DNA of 64,000 nucleotides, taken from NCBI GenBank assembly GCA_011391085.1, contig JAABRD010000023.1, positions 1 through 64,000 on the forward strand, in the 5' to 3' direction. Below, in pieces: positions 15,850 through 23,916 of the stretch (positions are counted from its first letter, which is position 1; each line of letters starts with the position of its first letter). A program made the translations under genes and the position numbers. Below the pieces are notes generated by a model. That model saw nothing but the letters and a program-made list of their open reading frames with translations. It made no database searches and was not told the DNA's origin. Origin of the DNA: Thiotrichaceae bacterium. Lineage in GTDB: Bacteria; Pseudomonadota; Gammaproteobacteria; Beggiatoales; Beggiatoaceae.

Positions 15850-18800
15850 ATGAAACTTCTACAAATCCATACCTTCTATTCCAACTACCTGGATGACTTT
15901 TATACTCGTTACCCCCATCTGCAACACGTTCCCTTTGCCGAACAAATGGCGGCGCTAGTTCAAGATGGCTTTGCCGCAGTCCATATGCTTGCACCTCATT
16001 TACGTCGATTAGGATATAATTCTCAACTGGTCATTGCTAACAATCTCCCGTCTCAACTGGCCTGGGCAAGAGAAAATGGCTTATCAAATATTTCTCAACA
16101 ACATTGGTTGTTAGAAATCACTCGGCGACAGGTGGAGAAAATCAAACCGGATATTCTCTATTTAAGTGACCCAATCACGTTTGACAGTCGTTTCGTTCGC
16201 GCTTTAACTTGGAAACCTTCCTTGGTGTTGGGATGGCGGGCTGCGGCCATTCCAAATGGGACCGACTGGACTGAATTTGACCTTATCCTCTCCAATCATA
16301 CTCCCTCTCGAGAACGTGCGCTGGCTTGTGGCGCCAAGGCTACCGAATATTTTCAACCAGGCTTCCCAGAATTTCTTGCCGAAGCGGTGAAAAGTGAAGT
16401 AAAACTGTGGGATGTGGTATTTGCTGGTGGAGTTTATGCTGACCACACGCAACGGTTGGCCTATCTTAAAGAAGTGGCAAAAGCCCCGTTAGGTCCAAAA
16501 GGTGATTTTTCACTGGCCTATTTCATTTTATCTTCACCAGAGGTATTACCCGCAGGAGTGTCGATGTACAATCAAGGGGCACGTTGGGGAATGGAGATGT
16601 ACCGGCCCCTGAAAAAAGCTCGGATTGCGCTCAACATTCACATCGACTTGACCCAGGGAGAGAAGGGGAAGGAGGGAGGAAATATGCGAATGTTTGAAAC
16701 TACAGGGGTGGGGAGTTTTTTATTAACGGACGATATGGTCAATATTCGTCAATATTTTGAACCTGGGGTAGAACTCGAAACTTTCCAAAGTCCCCCAGAG
16801 TTAATTGAGAAAATTCACTATTATTTGGAACATCCAGACGCCCGCGAAGCCATCGCCCGCCGTGGCCAGGCACGGTGTTTGAAAGAACATTCGATGTCAA
16901 AACGGGTGATGGAATTGAACAACATCATACAAAAATATCTGTCGAAGTCGTCTGCTTCTCGCAACGTATCAAATGCTGACGCGGCTATCCAACAAGCCCT
17001 CACCCATCTAAACGCCAACCAAAACCAAGAAGCCCTGACCCTGTTAAACCAAGTCCTTCAGAACCAACCGGAGTTAGTCACCCTCTATTACGGCAAAGCG
17101 GTAGCATTGGCCCGACTGTCTCGTATTTCTGAAGCGGTGGAAACTGTAACCCAACTGCTTGCTAAAGTTCCCACCCATGAGAAAGGCAAACAGTTGTTAA
17201 TGGAGTTACAAGCCTATCAAGCCCTCGCTTCGTCTCCCTTGAAGTCTCAATCACCGCCAGTTTCGGTGCCCCACTTGATGCAACAAGCCCACCAGGCCCT
17301 CACCGCCAACGACCCCACCCATGCCCTAAACCTCCTCAGTCAGGCCAAAGCCCTCAAACAACCGGCCCAAAACTTGGACACGTTGCGGGCAATGTGTTTT
17401 CTCAAACTCAATCAAGCCGGCGCCGCCTGGCAAGCCCTCCTTGAAGAGTTACGTTACTTTCCAAACAATGCTGACGCTAAAAATCTGCTTCGGCAAATCG
17501 ACACTCAAGTCCCTCAACTGAAAACCAGCCAAATCCAGGACCCTGAGTTTCAAGAATTATTTAACCGGGTCCGTTCACATACCATGTTAAGCGAAGCCCG
17601 TCTCTACTCTCTCTTCTCCCTGGTCAAACGGATTTGCATAGAAAATGTGCCGGGCAACATCGTTGAATGTGGCGTCGCTGGAGGAGGTTCCACGGCCCTG
17701 ATGGCTTTGGTGATAAAACGTTATACCAAACAACCGCGGTGGCTATATGCGTTTGATTCCTTTGAAGGCTTACCCCCACCGACGCAACCCGATAAGCATC
17801 AAGGAATGCCGGCCCTCGCCACCGGGTGGGCAACGGGTACGTGTGCTGGTTCTGAAGAACATTTGCGAAATCTATGTGTGCAACTAGACATTGCCGACTT
17901 GGTTAAACCGGTCAAAGGTTACTTTCAAGACACCTTGCCTAACATGCGAAATTGGGTCGGCATGATTGCCTTGCTACATTTAGATGGCGACTGGTATGAA
18001 TCCACCAAAGTCATTTTGCATCATCTCTATGACCGCGTGGTCAATAACGGCTTCCTACAAGTGGATGACTATGGTTATTGGGAAGGGTGTCGTCAAGCTA
18101 TCCATGAATTTGAAACCTCTCGTTCACTGCACTTTGAAATAAATCAAATTGATGACACTGGTGTATGGATGGTCAAACCAGACCAATTCCCATTGAATCC
18201 CGTGTTGCCTCCCCAGTTGATTAACGAATTTCTCCAAGATGACCCGGTGCGTTTGGGCCTCCAAAGCCAAATGTCCCAGAATGAACGTTTTCAATTATAC
18301 TATGCCTTGCGGAAACTGTTACCGACATCTGCGGCGGCCCCCTTACGATTTATCGAAATTGGTGCCTTTGCCGGCGCCTCCCTATGGTTGACCTGTCAAG
18401 CCTTAAAACGAGTCACCCCCCACTTCCAAGGTTTCGCCATTGAACCTGGCAACCATCCCCAACTTCTGGAGGTGCTGAAACACGTCCGTCCTTACGTTAC
18501 CCATTTACCCATGTTATCTCCCCAAGCGGTCCCGCAATTGCAACAACAATTTGCACGAGATGGGAATTTTCCTCTCTTTATTTTCGTGGATGGCGACCAC
18601 ACGTATGAAGGCGTGTGGCGAGATGCGATGGACTACTTCCAATTGTTAGCCCCAGGTGGCTTGATGGTCTTCCATGACTATTTACCGCCGCTGTCTGACG
18701 AGAATCTGGAAGCGATTTTATTTCATCATGGTGGGAAAGAACCGGGGGTGCGACAGGCGTTTGAGGAACTGGTGGAATGCACGTATGGGGAAGTGGTGGA

Positions 18801-18903
18801 GATACCGTTATTGTCTCCCACGGATCCGGCGCAAACGATGGCGTATTTGCCGATTATACCGGGGGTGGTGTCGACGTTGCGGGCGTATCGGAAAACTGAG
18901 TAG
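15850..18903 (+). CDS. Glycosyltransferase-TPR-TylF-like-methyltransferase fusion
   Basis: 1017 residues with four parts. Residues 1-370: CgeB-like GT-B glycosyltransferase (MRMFETTGVGSFLLTDD, AIARRGQARCLKEHSM). 375-560: TPR segments. 577-775: TylF-family O-methyltransferase (GNIVECGVAGGGSTALMAL, YAFDSFEGLPPP, LHLDGDWYESTKVIL, DDYGYWEGCRQAI). 830-1000: a second SAM methyltransferase (RFIEIGAFAGASLWLT, FIFVDGDHTYEGVWRD, GGLMVFHDYLPP). The ATG at 15850 begins the GT-like MKLLQIHTFYSNYL; the frame is open back to 15496, but that part shadows the aminotransferase gene. It likely adds and O-methylates sugars on a surface glycan. Its last 39 coding bases are duplicated at 22260. Confidence 0.88.
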   Translation: MKLLQIHTFYSNYLDDFYTRYPHLQHVPFAEQMAALVQDGFAAVHMLAPHLRRLGYNSQLVIANNLPSQLAWARENGLSNISQQHWLLEITRRQVEKIKPDILYLSDPITFDSRFVRALTWKPSLVLGWRAAAIPNGTDWTEFDLILSNHTPSRERALACGAKATEYFQPGFPEFLAEAVKSEVKLWDVVFAGGVYADHTQRLAYLKEVAKAPLGPKGDFSLAYFILSSPEVLPAGVSMYNQGARWGMEMYRPLKKARIALNIHIDLTQGEKGKEGGNMRMFETTGVGSFLLTDDMVNIRQYFEPGVELETFQSPPELIEKIHYYLEHPDAREAIARRGQARCLKEHSMSKRVMELNNIIQKYLSKSSASRNVSNADAAIQQALTHLNANQNQEALTLLNQVLQNQPELVTLYYGKAVALARLSRISEAVETVTQLLAKVPTHEKGKQLLMELQAYQALASSPLKSQSPPVSVPHLMQQAHQALTANDPTHALNLLSQAKALKQPAQNLDTLRAMCFLKLNQAGAAWQALLEELRYFPNNADAKNLLRQIDTQVPQLKTSQIQDPEFQELFNRVRSHTMLSEARLYSLFSLVKRICIENVPGNIVECGVAGGGSTALMALVIKRYTKQPRWLYAFDSFEGLPPPTQPDKHQGMPALATGWATGTCAGSEEHLRNLCVQLDIADLVKPVKGYFQDTLPNMRNWVGMIALLHLDGDWYESTKVILHHLYDRVVNNGFLQVDDYGYWEGCRQAIHEFETSRSLHFEINQIDDTGVWMVKPDQFPLNPVLPPQLINEFLQDDPVRLGLQSQMSQNERFQLYYALRKLLPTSAAAPLRFIEIGAFAGASLWLTCQALKRVTPHFQGFAIEPGNHPQLLEVLKHVRPYVTHLPMLSPQAVPQLQQQFARDGNFPLFIFVDGDHTYEGVWRDAMDYFQLLAPGGLMVFHDYLPPLSDENLEAILFHHGGKEPGVRQAFEELVECTYGEVVEIPLLSPTDPAQTMAYLPIIPGVVSTLRAYRKTE

Positions 18904-18981
18904 GGCAATACGAAGAATTAAGGTTGTCCTCTAGGTTGGGCAACCTAAGTCAACAGGACATGATTTTAGAGGTACTCACTG

Positions 18982-19245
18982 ATGCTAAACCTACCACTCA
19001 ATCCAACCTTTCAAGAAGTCCTTGAACCACTTGGCAGTAATGCGGCCAATTTTTTTTTAGCGGCCAGTTTATATCATGCTAAAGTCGTCAGTTTTGCCAA
19101 GGCCGCCGAGTTAGCAGGATTATCCTGGCAAGAGTTTTTACGACGGTTACAAGAACATTTTCAAATCGGCTATCTTCTAGCAGACCAAGTGGTTTTGGAG
19201 GACCTTGAAACGGTTGCTAACCTTGTCAGAAAATCTCCGCCATGA
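18982..19245 (+). CDS. UPF0175-family antitoxin
   Basis: 87 residues. LAASLYHAKVVSFAKAAELAGLSWQEFLRRLQEH is the UPF0175 signature, a helix-turn-helix-like antitoxin fold. It overlaps the following DUF3368 gene by four bases, the standard arrangement of this pair. GAGG lies about 12 bases upstream of the ATG. Confidence 0.9.
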   Translation: MLNLPLNPTFQEVLEPLGSNAANFFLAASLYHAKVVSFAKAAELAGLSWQEFLRRLQEHFQIGYLLADQVVLEDLETVANLVRKSPP

Positions 19246-19709
19246 TCGTCGTTTCTAATACCAGCCCACTGATTTTCTTGGCTAAAGTGGAAGCCTTAGA
19301 ATTACTACCACAGTGTTTTGACCGGATTCTTGTGCCTCACGCGGTGGTAAAGGAATTGGGCAATTTTTCATTACCCAGTTATCTTCAATCAGCCTTAATT
19401 TCTCCGGTCGGAAAAGCTTTTGTCAAAGGCGCCACCGGTCGTTTACATGTAGGTGAACTGGAAGTGATGGTGTTGGCCCAAGAGACCCCCGCGGATTTCG
19501 TGCTGATGGATGACTTGTTGGCCCGTCAGCAAGCCCAACGTTTGGGTCTCCGACCAATGGGGACGGTGGGAGTGCTACGGCTGGCACAACAACAAGGGTT
19601 ACTCTCCAACAGCGACTTTGAACAAAAACTCAACGAACTAATTGAATATCATGGTTTTTATCTATCTGCTAAAATGTTGAAAATCATTCGTGACAGCATG
19701 GTTCAGTAA
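19242..19709 (+). CDS. DUF3368 PIN-like toxin
   Basis: 155 residues. VVSNTSPLIFLAKVEALELL is the N-terminal DUF3368 motif and VLMDDLLARQQAQRLGLRPMGTVGVL the central acidic motif with the downstream helix. The family is a PIN-like RNase toxin partner of UPF0175. The ATG overlaps the antitoxin stop. Confidence 0.9.
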   Translation: MIVVSNTSPLIFLAKVEALELLPQCFDRILVPHAVVKELGNFSLPSYLQSALISPVGKAFVKGATGRLHVGELEVMVLAQETPADFVLMDDLLARQQAQRLGLRPMGTVGVLRLAQQQGLLSNSDFEQKLNELIEYHGFYLSAKMLKIIRDSMVQ

Positions 19710-19728
19710 AGAACAGAGAGGTAGAGAG

Positions 19729-19767
19729 GTAGAGAGGGCAAACGTCCTTTCGTTTGCCCACCCTACA
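19729..19767. repeat. Palindromic repeat (GGGCAAACG-CGTTTGCCC type)
   Basis: GAGGGCAAACG with CGTTTGCCCACCCTAC downstream of the DUF3368 gene. Relatives at 20169, 22970 and 32409. Confidence 0.65.
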
Positions 19768-19843
19768 GGGCTGTTTTAAGTCGACCCTCCAAGGTGCAAG
19801 ACGAGTCGAAATCACAGATTATTATATTTAGAATAGATCAAGT

Positions 19844-20161
19844 ATGAGAATGCCAACCCATCGCCCTCCCCTTCATCCCGGCGACATTTTGTTAGAAGAG
19901 TTTATGAAACCTGACGGTCTGACACCAACCGAATTAGCACATCGACTGGGTGTCTCACGTCAGACACTCCGCGCCATTCTCCAGGGAAACAGAGGTATTC
20001 AATGGCCACTGGCGTTCCGATTGTCACGGTTATTTGGCACGTCTCCTGAATTATGGCTGAATGGGCAACTACAATGGGATGTGTGGCAGGCGTTACACCG
20101 TGGTGAACGCCGGCAAGTTTGGGAAACCATAGAACCGTTGGCAGAAGTCAATTCTCGGTAG
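19844..20161 (+). CDS. higA: HigA-family antitoxin, orphan
   Basis: 105 residues. HPGDILLEEFMKPDGLTPTE followed by a XRE helix-turn-helix (LAHRLGVSRQTLRAILQGNR) and LFGTSPELWLNGQLQWD is the HigA addiction-module signature. HigB toxin genes normally lie directly upstream; here only a repeat and non-coding sequence precede it, so it appears to be an orphan. It may act as a DNA-binding regulator or neutralise a toxin encoded elsewhere. Confidence 0.88.
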   Translation: MRMPTHRPPLHPGDILLEEFMKPDGLTPTELAHRLGVSRQTLRAILQGNRGIQWPLAFRLSRLFGTSPELWLNGQLQWDVWQALHRGERRQVWETIEPLAEVNSR

Positions 20162-20168
20162 TGTTATA

Positions 20169-20218
20169 GCCAGGTAGGATGGGCACAAGCAAAAGGACAT
20201 TTGCCCACCCTACCGGGC
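20169..20218. repeat. Palindromic repeat (GGTAGGATGGGC-GCCCACCCTACC type)
   Basis: GCCAGGTAGGATGGGC mirrored by GCCCACCCTACCGGGC with a short centre; same family as 32409-32462. Confidence 0.65.
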
Positions 20219-20252
20219 TTAATAAATTATTCATTTTACTGGTTAACTCTTT

Positions 20253-20519
20253 ATGAACACGGTACTGACTTGGCAACCCGAACCCACTCTCTTAACCGGG
20301 CTAATCACCTTAGCCTCTGAACAACAACAAACGGTGGAGGAAATTTTAACGACAGCCGTCACACAATACTTGGCCATTCACTTGCCAGAACGCCATAGTG
20401 CAACGGCAGATTCTTTGATCGGTTTATTTTCTGGGCCAGCCAATTTAGCTAGTCACTCAGAAGACATCTTACATCAGGAAATCACACCCTATTCAGGATG
20501 GACATGGAAAGAAAAATAG
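20253..20519 (+). CDS. VapB-like antitoxin
   Basis: 88 residues. MNTVLTWQPEPTLLTGLITL and the QQTVEEILTTAVTQYL helix parallel the VapB at 11258. The C-terminal half is different, with an acidic and aromatic tail (DILHQEITPYSGWTWKEK). It overlaps the start of the adjoining PIN gene by about 20 bases. No good Shine-Dalgarno is seen. Confidence 0.75.
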   Translation: MNTVLTWQPEPTLLTGLITLASEQQQTVEEILTTAVTQYLAIHLPERHSATADSLIGLFSGPANLASHSEDILHQEITPYSGWTWKEK

Positions 20520-21095
20520 TTATAGCAGACACCGGCTTCGTGGTCGCTTTGTTGAATCGTTCTGATTCTCACCATCTTGCGGTAGTCGAAATATACACGA
20601 GATACCGGTAGTGATGCAATGTGGGTGTACTGTCTGAACTCTGATTAGAATGATTTTCAGATGGACTATGATTAGTCAAGCCTTCTTTCATAGCCCTCAT
20701 TTAATCATCTAAATCACAGTTCCAGACGAAGAGAAACCGCACGATATTTCACCCAGATTGCATCACTACCGAGATACCAACATATCTTACTTCCACAAAC
20801 CGTTCTGGCAGAAGTCGCCTATATGGTTGGTCGCAATGCAGGAAGTCTTGGTGTGGTACACTTCTTACGCAATTTGTCAACTAGCCACTTCCAATTAACG
20901 GCGTTAGCCGACCAGGATGTCACACGTATCTCTGAGATACTTGACCAATATGCAGATAGCCGAATTGACTTTGTAGATGCCAGTGTGATGGCAGTGGTAG
21001 AACGATATGGTAGTCGCACGGTGTTGACGCTTGACCAACGCGATTTCAGATTATATCGGCCGGTGCATTGCCACAGTTTTGAAATTTTACCTTAA
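20498..21095 (+). pseudogene. PIN-domain toxin split by a mobile element
   Basis: The first exon-like part (from ATG 20498 or 20504) encodes KIVIADTGFVVALLNRSDSH with the first PIN aspartate, then hits a TAG formed by the inserted element. After the element the frame continues: LPQTVLAEVAYMVGRNAG, DSRIDFVDASVMAVVERYG, and a C-terminus with LTLDQRDF, all PIN features. Removing the element and one copy of GAGATACC joins the parts in frame with no other change. The insertion therefore looks recent, and the toxin is inactive while the antitoxin frame remains. Confidence 0.9.
20607..20770. mobile_element. GGTAGTGATG-family element (type A) inserted in the PIN gene
   Basis: 164 bp, non-coding, with both terminal inverted repeats. 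Exact 8-bp target duplications GAGATACC at 20599-20606 and 20771-20778. Confidence 0.95.
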
Positions 21096-21096
21096 T

Positions 21097-21201
21097 AAGT
21101 ACTGAAGCAGAAATTCTGCGGTATTTTCCCCTCACCCCCGACCCCTCTCCCAGAGGGAGAGGGGCGAAAGAAAATAGGAGAAAATTTCTGCTTCAGTACT
21201 T
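21097..21201. mobile_element. AAGTACTGAAG-family element with GC-rich core
   Basis: 105 bp bounded by AAGTACTGAAGCAGAAATT and its inverse AATTTCTGCTTCAGTACTT. The interior CCCTCACCCCCGACCCC/GAGAGGGG stem is the same type as in the GGTAGTGATG elements at 2153 and 12146. No matching 8-bp flanks. Confidence 0.75.
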
Positions 21202-21219
21202 AGCTATTAGGTAATGGTT

Positions 21220-21250
21220 CAGGAGTCCAAAGCGTAGCTTTGGACTCCTG
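21220..21250. repeat. Palindromic repeat (AGGAGTCCAAAGCG type)
   Basis: AGGAGTCCAAAGCG-TA-GCTTTGGACTCCT, almost perfect. Confidence 0.7.
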
Positions 21251-21310
21251 GAGTTGAGATGAACTGTGAGGGGCTGTCTAGTTCAAATGTCTCACCCACC
21301 TTTAAACACT

Positions 21311-21425
21311 GGTAGTGTTGTACAAGTAATGGTATAGCAGTTTTGGAGTACGGAATTGATTCCGTTGGAGTACGGAATTAATTCCGTACTCCAAAACCCA
21401 TAACCATTACCTTTGCAACACTACC
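21311..21425. mobile_element. GGTAGTGTTG-family element
   Basis: 115 bp with GGTAGTGTTGTACAAGTAAT at the left and ATTACCTTTGCAACACTACC at the right, enclosing GGAGTACGGAATT palindromes. Flanks show no obvious target duplication. The 21096-21549 gap contains only this and the repeats before it. Confidence 0.8.
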
Positions 21426-21549
21426 GGAAAATGATGATGAATAAAGTTTGAGAACGGCGGACCTTCGAGAAGTTGAACCTCTTGAAGGTCATGGCCGACC
21501 ATTTAACCAGTGAACAGTTACCGTTTTAGAATAATTTGGGAGACACCAG

Positions 21550-21789
21550 ATGACAAAAACTTTGCGAATAGAACTACCAGAAGAACTAGAACAACAACTC
21601 CTTGAGTATGCTACCCAAGCGAATTTATCCTTATCCCATTGGATCTTGCAATTGCTAACCCAGACGATTTTGGTGAAAGGTAACCAAACTCATGTCACAG
21701 ACCCCATTTTACCCCTCTTGGGCACGTTAACTTGCGACGTGAACGATGTGGGCGAAAATCATGATACTTACCTGACTCATGCACTCTGA
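21550..21789 (+). CDS. Ribbon-helix-helix-like antitoxin
   Basis: 79 residues. The N-terminus TKTLRIELPEELEQQLLEYA followed by LSLSHWILQLLTQ resembles the strand-helix-helix of CopG/Arc-type antitoxins. GGGAG is about eight bases upstream of the ATG. It overlaps the following PIN gene by 11 bases. Confidence 0.75.
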   Translation: MTKTLRIELPEELEQQLLEYATQANLSLSHWILQLLTQTILVKGNQTHVTDPILPLLGTLTCDVNDVGENHDTYLTHAL

Positions 21790-22231
21790 CAAGATGCCAA
21801 AGAAAATCTTTATAGACACCGCAGGATGGGCCAATTTGTTCATAGCCACAGATTCCTGTCACCACCAAGCCGTTGAATGGTTTTTACAAGCCCGACAGCT
21901 AGATCAGAAAATGGTAACCACTAATTATGTCGCACTGGAACTGGTAGCCTTGCTAAATAATCGTTTGCGCGTACCCCGGCCACGCCTGTTTGAATCTGTA
22001 GAATCTGTCAGAACGGCGCCTTATGTAACCTTCATTCATATAGACGTTGCCACAGACACAGCCGCAGACACAGCCGCGTGGACCCTTCTCAAGAACCGAC
22101 CCGATAAAAGCTGGTCTTTAGCAGACGCCACTTCCTTTTTGATTATGCAACGACTTGGAATCCAAGAGGCACTCACCACCGATCAGCATTTTGAACAAGC
22201 TGGTTTTGTTCGTTTATTAAAACCCACTTGA
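21779..22231 (+). CDS. VapC-type PIN-domain toxin
   Basis: 150 residues (145 if the ATG at 21794 is used). Active-site positions visible: KIFIDTAGWANLF (Asp), TNYVALELVALL (Glu), KSWSLADATSFLIMQRLG (SxxDAxSF) and the late Asp in LTTDQHFEQAGF. This TDxHFxQAGFxRL ending is typical of VapC proteins. It is paired with the antitoxin just upstream. Confidence 0.9.
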   Translation: MHSDKMPKKIFIDTAGWANLFIATDSCHHQAVEWFLQARQLDQKMVTTNYVALELVALLNNRLRVPRPRLFESVESVRTAPYVTFIHIDVATDTAADTAAWTLLKNRPDKSWSLADATSFLIMQRLGIQEALTTDQHFEQAGFVRLLKPT

Positions 22232-22259
22232 GTCAAGATATTTCCTCTGCTATGCTGGA

Positions 22260-22341
22260 GTGGTGTCGACGATTCGGGCGTATCGGAAAACTGAGTAGGG
22301 CAATACGAAGAATTTAGGTTGCCCTCTACGTTGGGCAACCT
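22260..22341 (+). repeat. Copy of the 3' end of the methyltransferase fusion gene
   Basis: 82 bp matching 18865-18946 with five mismatches. It includes the last 39 coding bases, the stop and the following TTGGGCAACCT hairpin region. The two copies bracket about 3.3 kb of TA genes and mobile elements. Confidence 0.9.
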
Positions 22342-22364
22342 CATAACATGACATTCATCAACCA

Positions 22365-22387
22365 GATAGTGAGGCAATGTGGGTGAT
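22365..22387. repeat. Solo terminal repeat of a GGTAGTGATG element
   Basis: GATAGTGAGGCAATGTGGG plus TGAT, a diverged left end with no matching right end nearby. The 22232-22542 gap holds this and the 82-bp duplication only. Confidence 0.55.
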
Positions 22388-22542
22388 GGATTGGAACTAT
22401 GATGTATATGATATGTGTGATGTATGTGAGGAGAATTGGAGACGCGAACAGGATGGAGACACTTCCTTCTCTTCATTTTTTCAATAGACTGACCCAAAAA
22501 TTGAGTTTTCCCCTATCTTTCCAACCAAAATGAGTATATTAT

Positions 22543-22749
22543 ATGAAATTTCAAATCACCCTTGACCGTGACGAAGATGGAATCTGGATAGCAGAATGCC
22601 CCGCTATTCCTGGCTGTGTGAGTCAAGGACCGACTCGGGCAGAAGCGTTAGCCAACATTCGGGAAGCGATCACCCTGTGCCTAGAAGTGAGGGCGGAACG
22701 GGGGATGCCATTGACACTTGAAACACGACAAATTGAGGTAGCTATTTAA
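22543..22749 (+). CDS. hicB: HicB antitoxin
   Basis: 68 residues. QITLDRDEDGIWIAECPAIP, GCVSQGPTRAEALANIREAI and the LEVRAERGMPL tail are the complete compact HicB fold (no DNA-binding tail). The start lies in an AT-rich context without a clear ribosome-binding site. Stop and hicA start overlap as TAATG. Confidence 0.92.
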   Translation: MKFQITLDRDEDGIWIAECPAIPGCVSQGPTRAEALANIREAITLCLEVRAERGMPLTLETRQIEVAI

Positions 22750-22973
22750 TGCCAACATTACCTTGTTTAAGTGGTCGTGAGGTTGTGAAAATGTTTGCAC
22801 AATTTGGCTGGCAGGTGGTCCGACAACGTGGTAGTCACATCATTTTGGTTAAGGAAGACCATATTGCTACGCTGTCTGTCCCAGACCATCAGGAGGTGGC
22901 AAAAGGAACTTTGCGTAACTTGATTAAGGCCGCTGATTTGACTGTTTCTGAATTTTTAGCCCAACACCAGTAG
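22749..22973 (+). CDS. hicA: HicA toxin
   Basis: 74 residues of a dsRBD-like mRNA interferase. LSGREVVKMFAQFGWQVVRQ, the catalytic histidine in RGSHIILVK, and VAKGTLRNLIKAADLTVSEF are diagnostic. The TAG stop is at the first bases of a GTAGGGTGGG palindromic repeat. Confidence 0.92.
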   Translation: MPTLPCLSGREVVKMFAQFGWQVVRQRGSHIILVKEDHIATLSVPDHQEVAKGTLRNLIKAADLTVSEFLAQHQ

Positions 22974-23009
22974 GGTGGGTAAACGTCCTTTTGCGTACCC
23001 ACCGCTTAC
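22970..23009. repeat. Palindromic repeat (GTAGGGTGGGTAAACG type)
   Basis: GTAGGGTGGGTAAACG mirrored by TGCGTACCCACCGCTTAC. It overlaps the hicA stop codon. Confidence 0.6.
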
Positions 23010-23126
23010 CACCGCTGAGTAGTGGTTCATCAAGAACATGAATGGTGGGCACACCAAAGGACCTTTGCCCACACCCTATCTGTTTACCTGTCTACCAAAT
23101 CTTTTCACGATGAAATGAGGAGAATT

Positions 23127-23147
23127 ATGAACACCAAACGAATTACG
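23127..23147 (+). pseudogene. Possible start of a gene cut by an element
   Basis: GAGGAGAATT is followed by ATG and six sense codons (MNTKRIT) before the mobile element at 23148. A good ribosome-binding site with no continuing gene suggests the 5' end of a lost antitoxin. Weak evidence. Confidence 0.3.
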
Positions 23148-23262
23148 GGTAGTGATGCAATGTGGGTGATATGTTTACCCTCACCCCCGGCCCCTCTCCC
23201 AGAGGGAGAGGGGCCGGGGGTGAGGGAAACTCCATGAATATCACCCAGATTGCATCACTACC
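23148..23262. mobile_element. GGTAGTGATG-family element, GC-rich core (type B)
   Basis: 115 bp with both terminal repeats and a CCCTCACCCCCGGCCCC palindrome. No target duplication is visible. The next element begins seven bases later. Confidence 0.85.
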
Positions 23263-23269
23263 ATTTCTG

Positions 23270-23434
23270 GGTAGTGATGCAATGTGGGTGAAATATCGTG
23301 CGGTTTCTCTTCGTCTTGAACTGTGATTTAGATGATTAAATGAGGGCTATGAAAGGAGGCTATGACTAATCAGAGTCCATCTGAAAATCATTCTAATCAA
23401 AGTTCAGACAGAGAACCCACATTGCCTCACTACC
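23270..23434. mobile_element. GGTAGTGATG-family element (type A), perfect target duplication
   Basis: 165 bp. CATTTCTG occurs at 23262-23269 and again at 23435-23442, an exact 8-bp duplication whose left copy shares one base with the previous element. It lies at the 5' edge of the DUF5615 gene. Confidence 0.92.
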
Positions 23435-23852
23435 CATTTCTGATCGATATGCAATTACCAAAAATGTTGAATTCGTGGATACCTCAGAAAGGACATGAGG
23501 CTAGACATGTGCAGGACTTACGCAACTGAGTTTGTCATTCTTTGATTTTAGACCCCCCTATCCCCCCGTACACGGGGGGGAATGACTCCCTCCCCACGTG
23601 GGGGGAGGGTTGGGGTGGGGTGACTGCGTAAGTCCTAATGTGTTAAATTTGCCTAATGGCGACCACCTGTTGGATGCCGAAATCTGGAATACCGCGATTC
23701 AACAAAGTGAGATTATTGTCTCCAAAGACTCTGATTTTTTCTATCGTTCCCAAATTCTTGGAAAACCGCCACAGGTGGTTCACCTGGTATATGGAAACGA
23801 GAAAATAATTTTTAGGATAGATTTCTTATTCAGCATGATACAATGTGGGTGA
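23435..23852 (+). pseudogene. DUF5615 PIN-like toxin, interrupted twice
   Basis: FLIDMQLPKMLNSWIPQKGH then EARHV is the N-terminus of DUF5615 proteins, minus the first one or two codons removed at the element ending at 23434. After the insertion at 23513-23636 the protein continues as VLNLPNGDHLLDAEIWNTAI, then SEIIVSKDSDFFYRSQILG and PPQVVHLVYGN. Joining ...CATGTG to TTAAATTTG after element removal restores ARHVLNLPNGD in frame. The C-terminus then runs into another degenerate element at 23833. The gene is dead; the partner would usually be a DUF433 antitoxin. Confidence 0.8.
23513..23636. mobile_element. AGGACTTACGCA-type element inside the DUF5615 gene
   Basis: 124 bp bounded by AGGACTTACGCA and TGCGTAAGTCCT, with an internal CCCCCGTACACGGGGGGG/CCCCACGTGGGGGG stem. 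ATGTG flanks both sides (one base in from the ends), consistent with a short target duplication. Confidence 0.8.
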
Positions 23853-23904
23853 TGAAGAAAAATCGGGACTGCCAGTTCTTCCGTCACCCACATTGCATCA
23901 CCAT
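23833..23904. mobile_element. Diverged short GGTAGTGATG-family element (type C)
   Basis: GCATGATACAATGTGGGTGA at the left, CACCCACATTGCATCACC at the right, and a GGACTGCCAGTTC centre like the copy at 39385-39477. Confidence 0.65.
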
Positions 23905-23916
23905 TCATTATTCACT

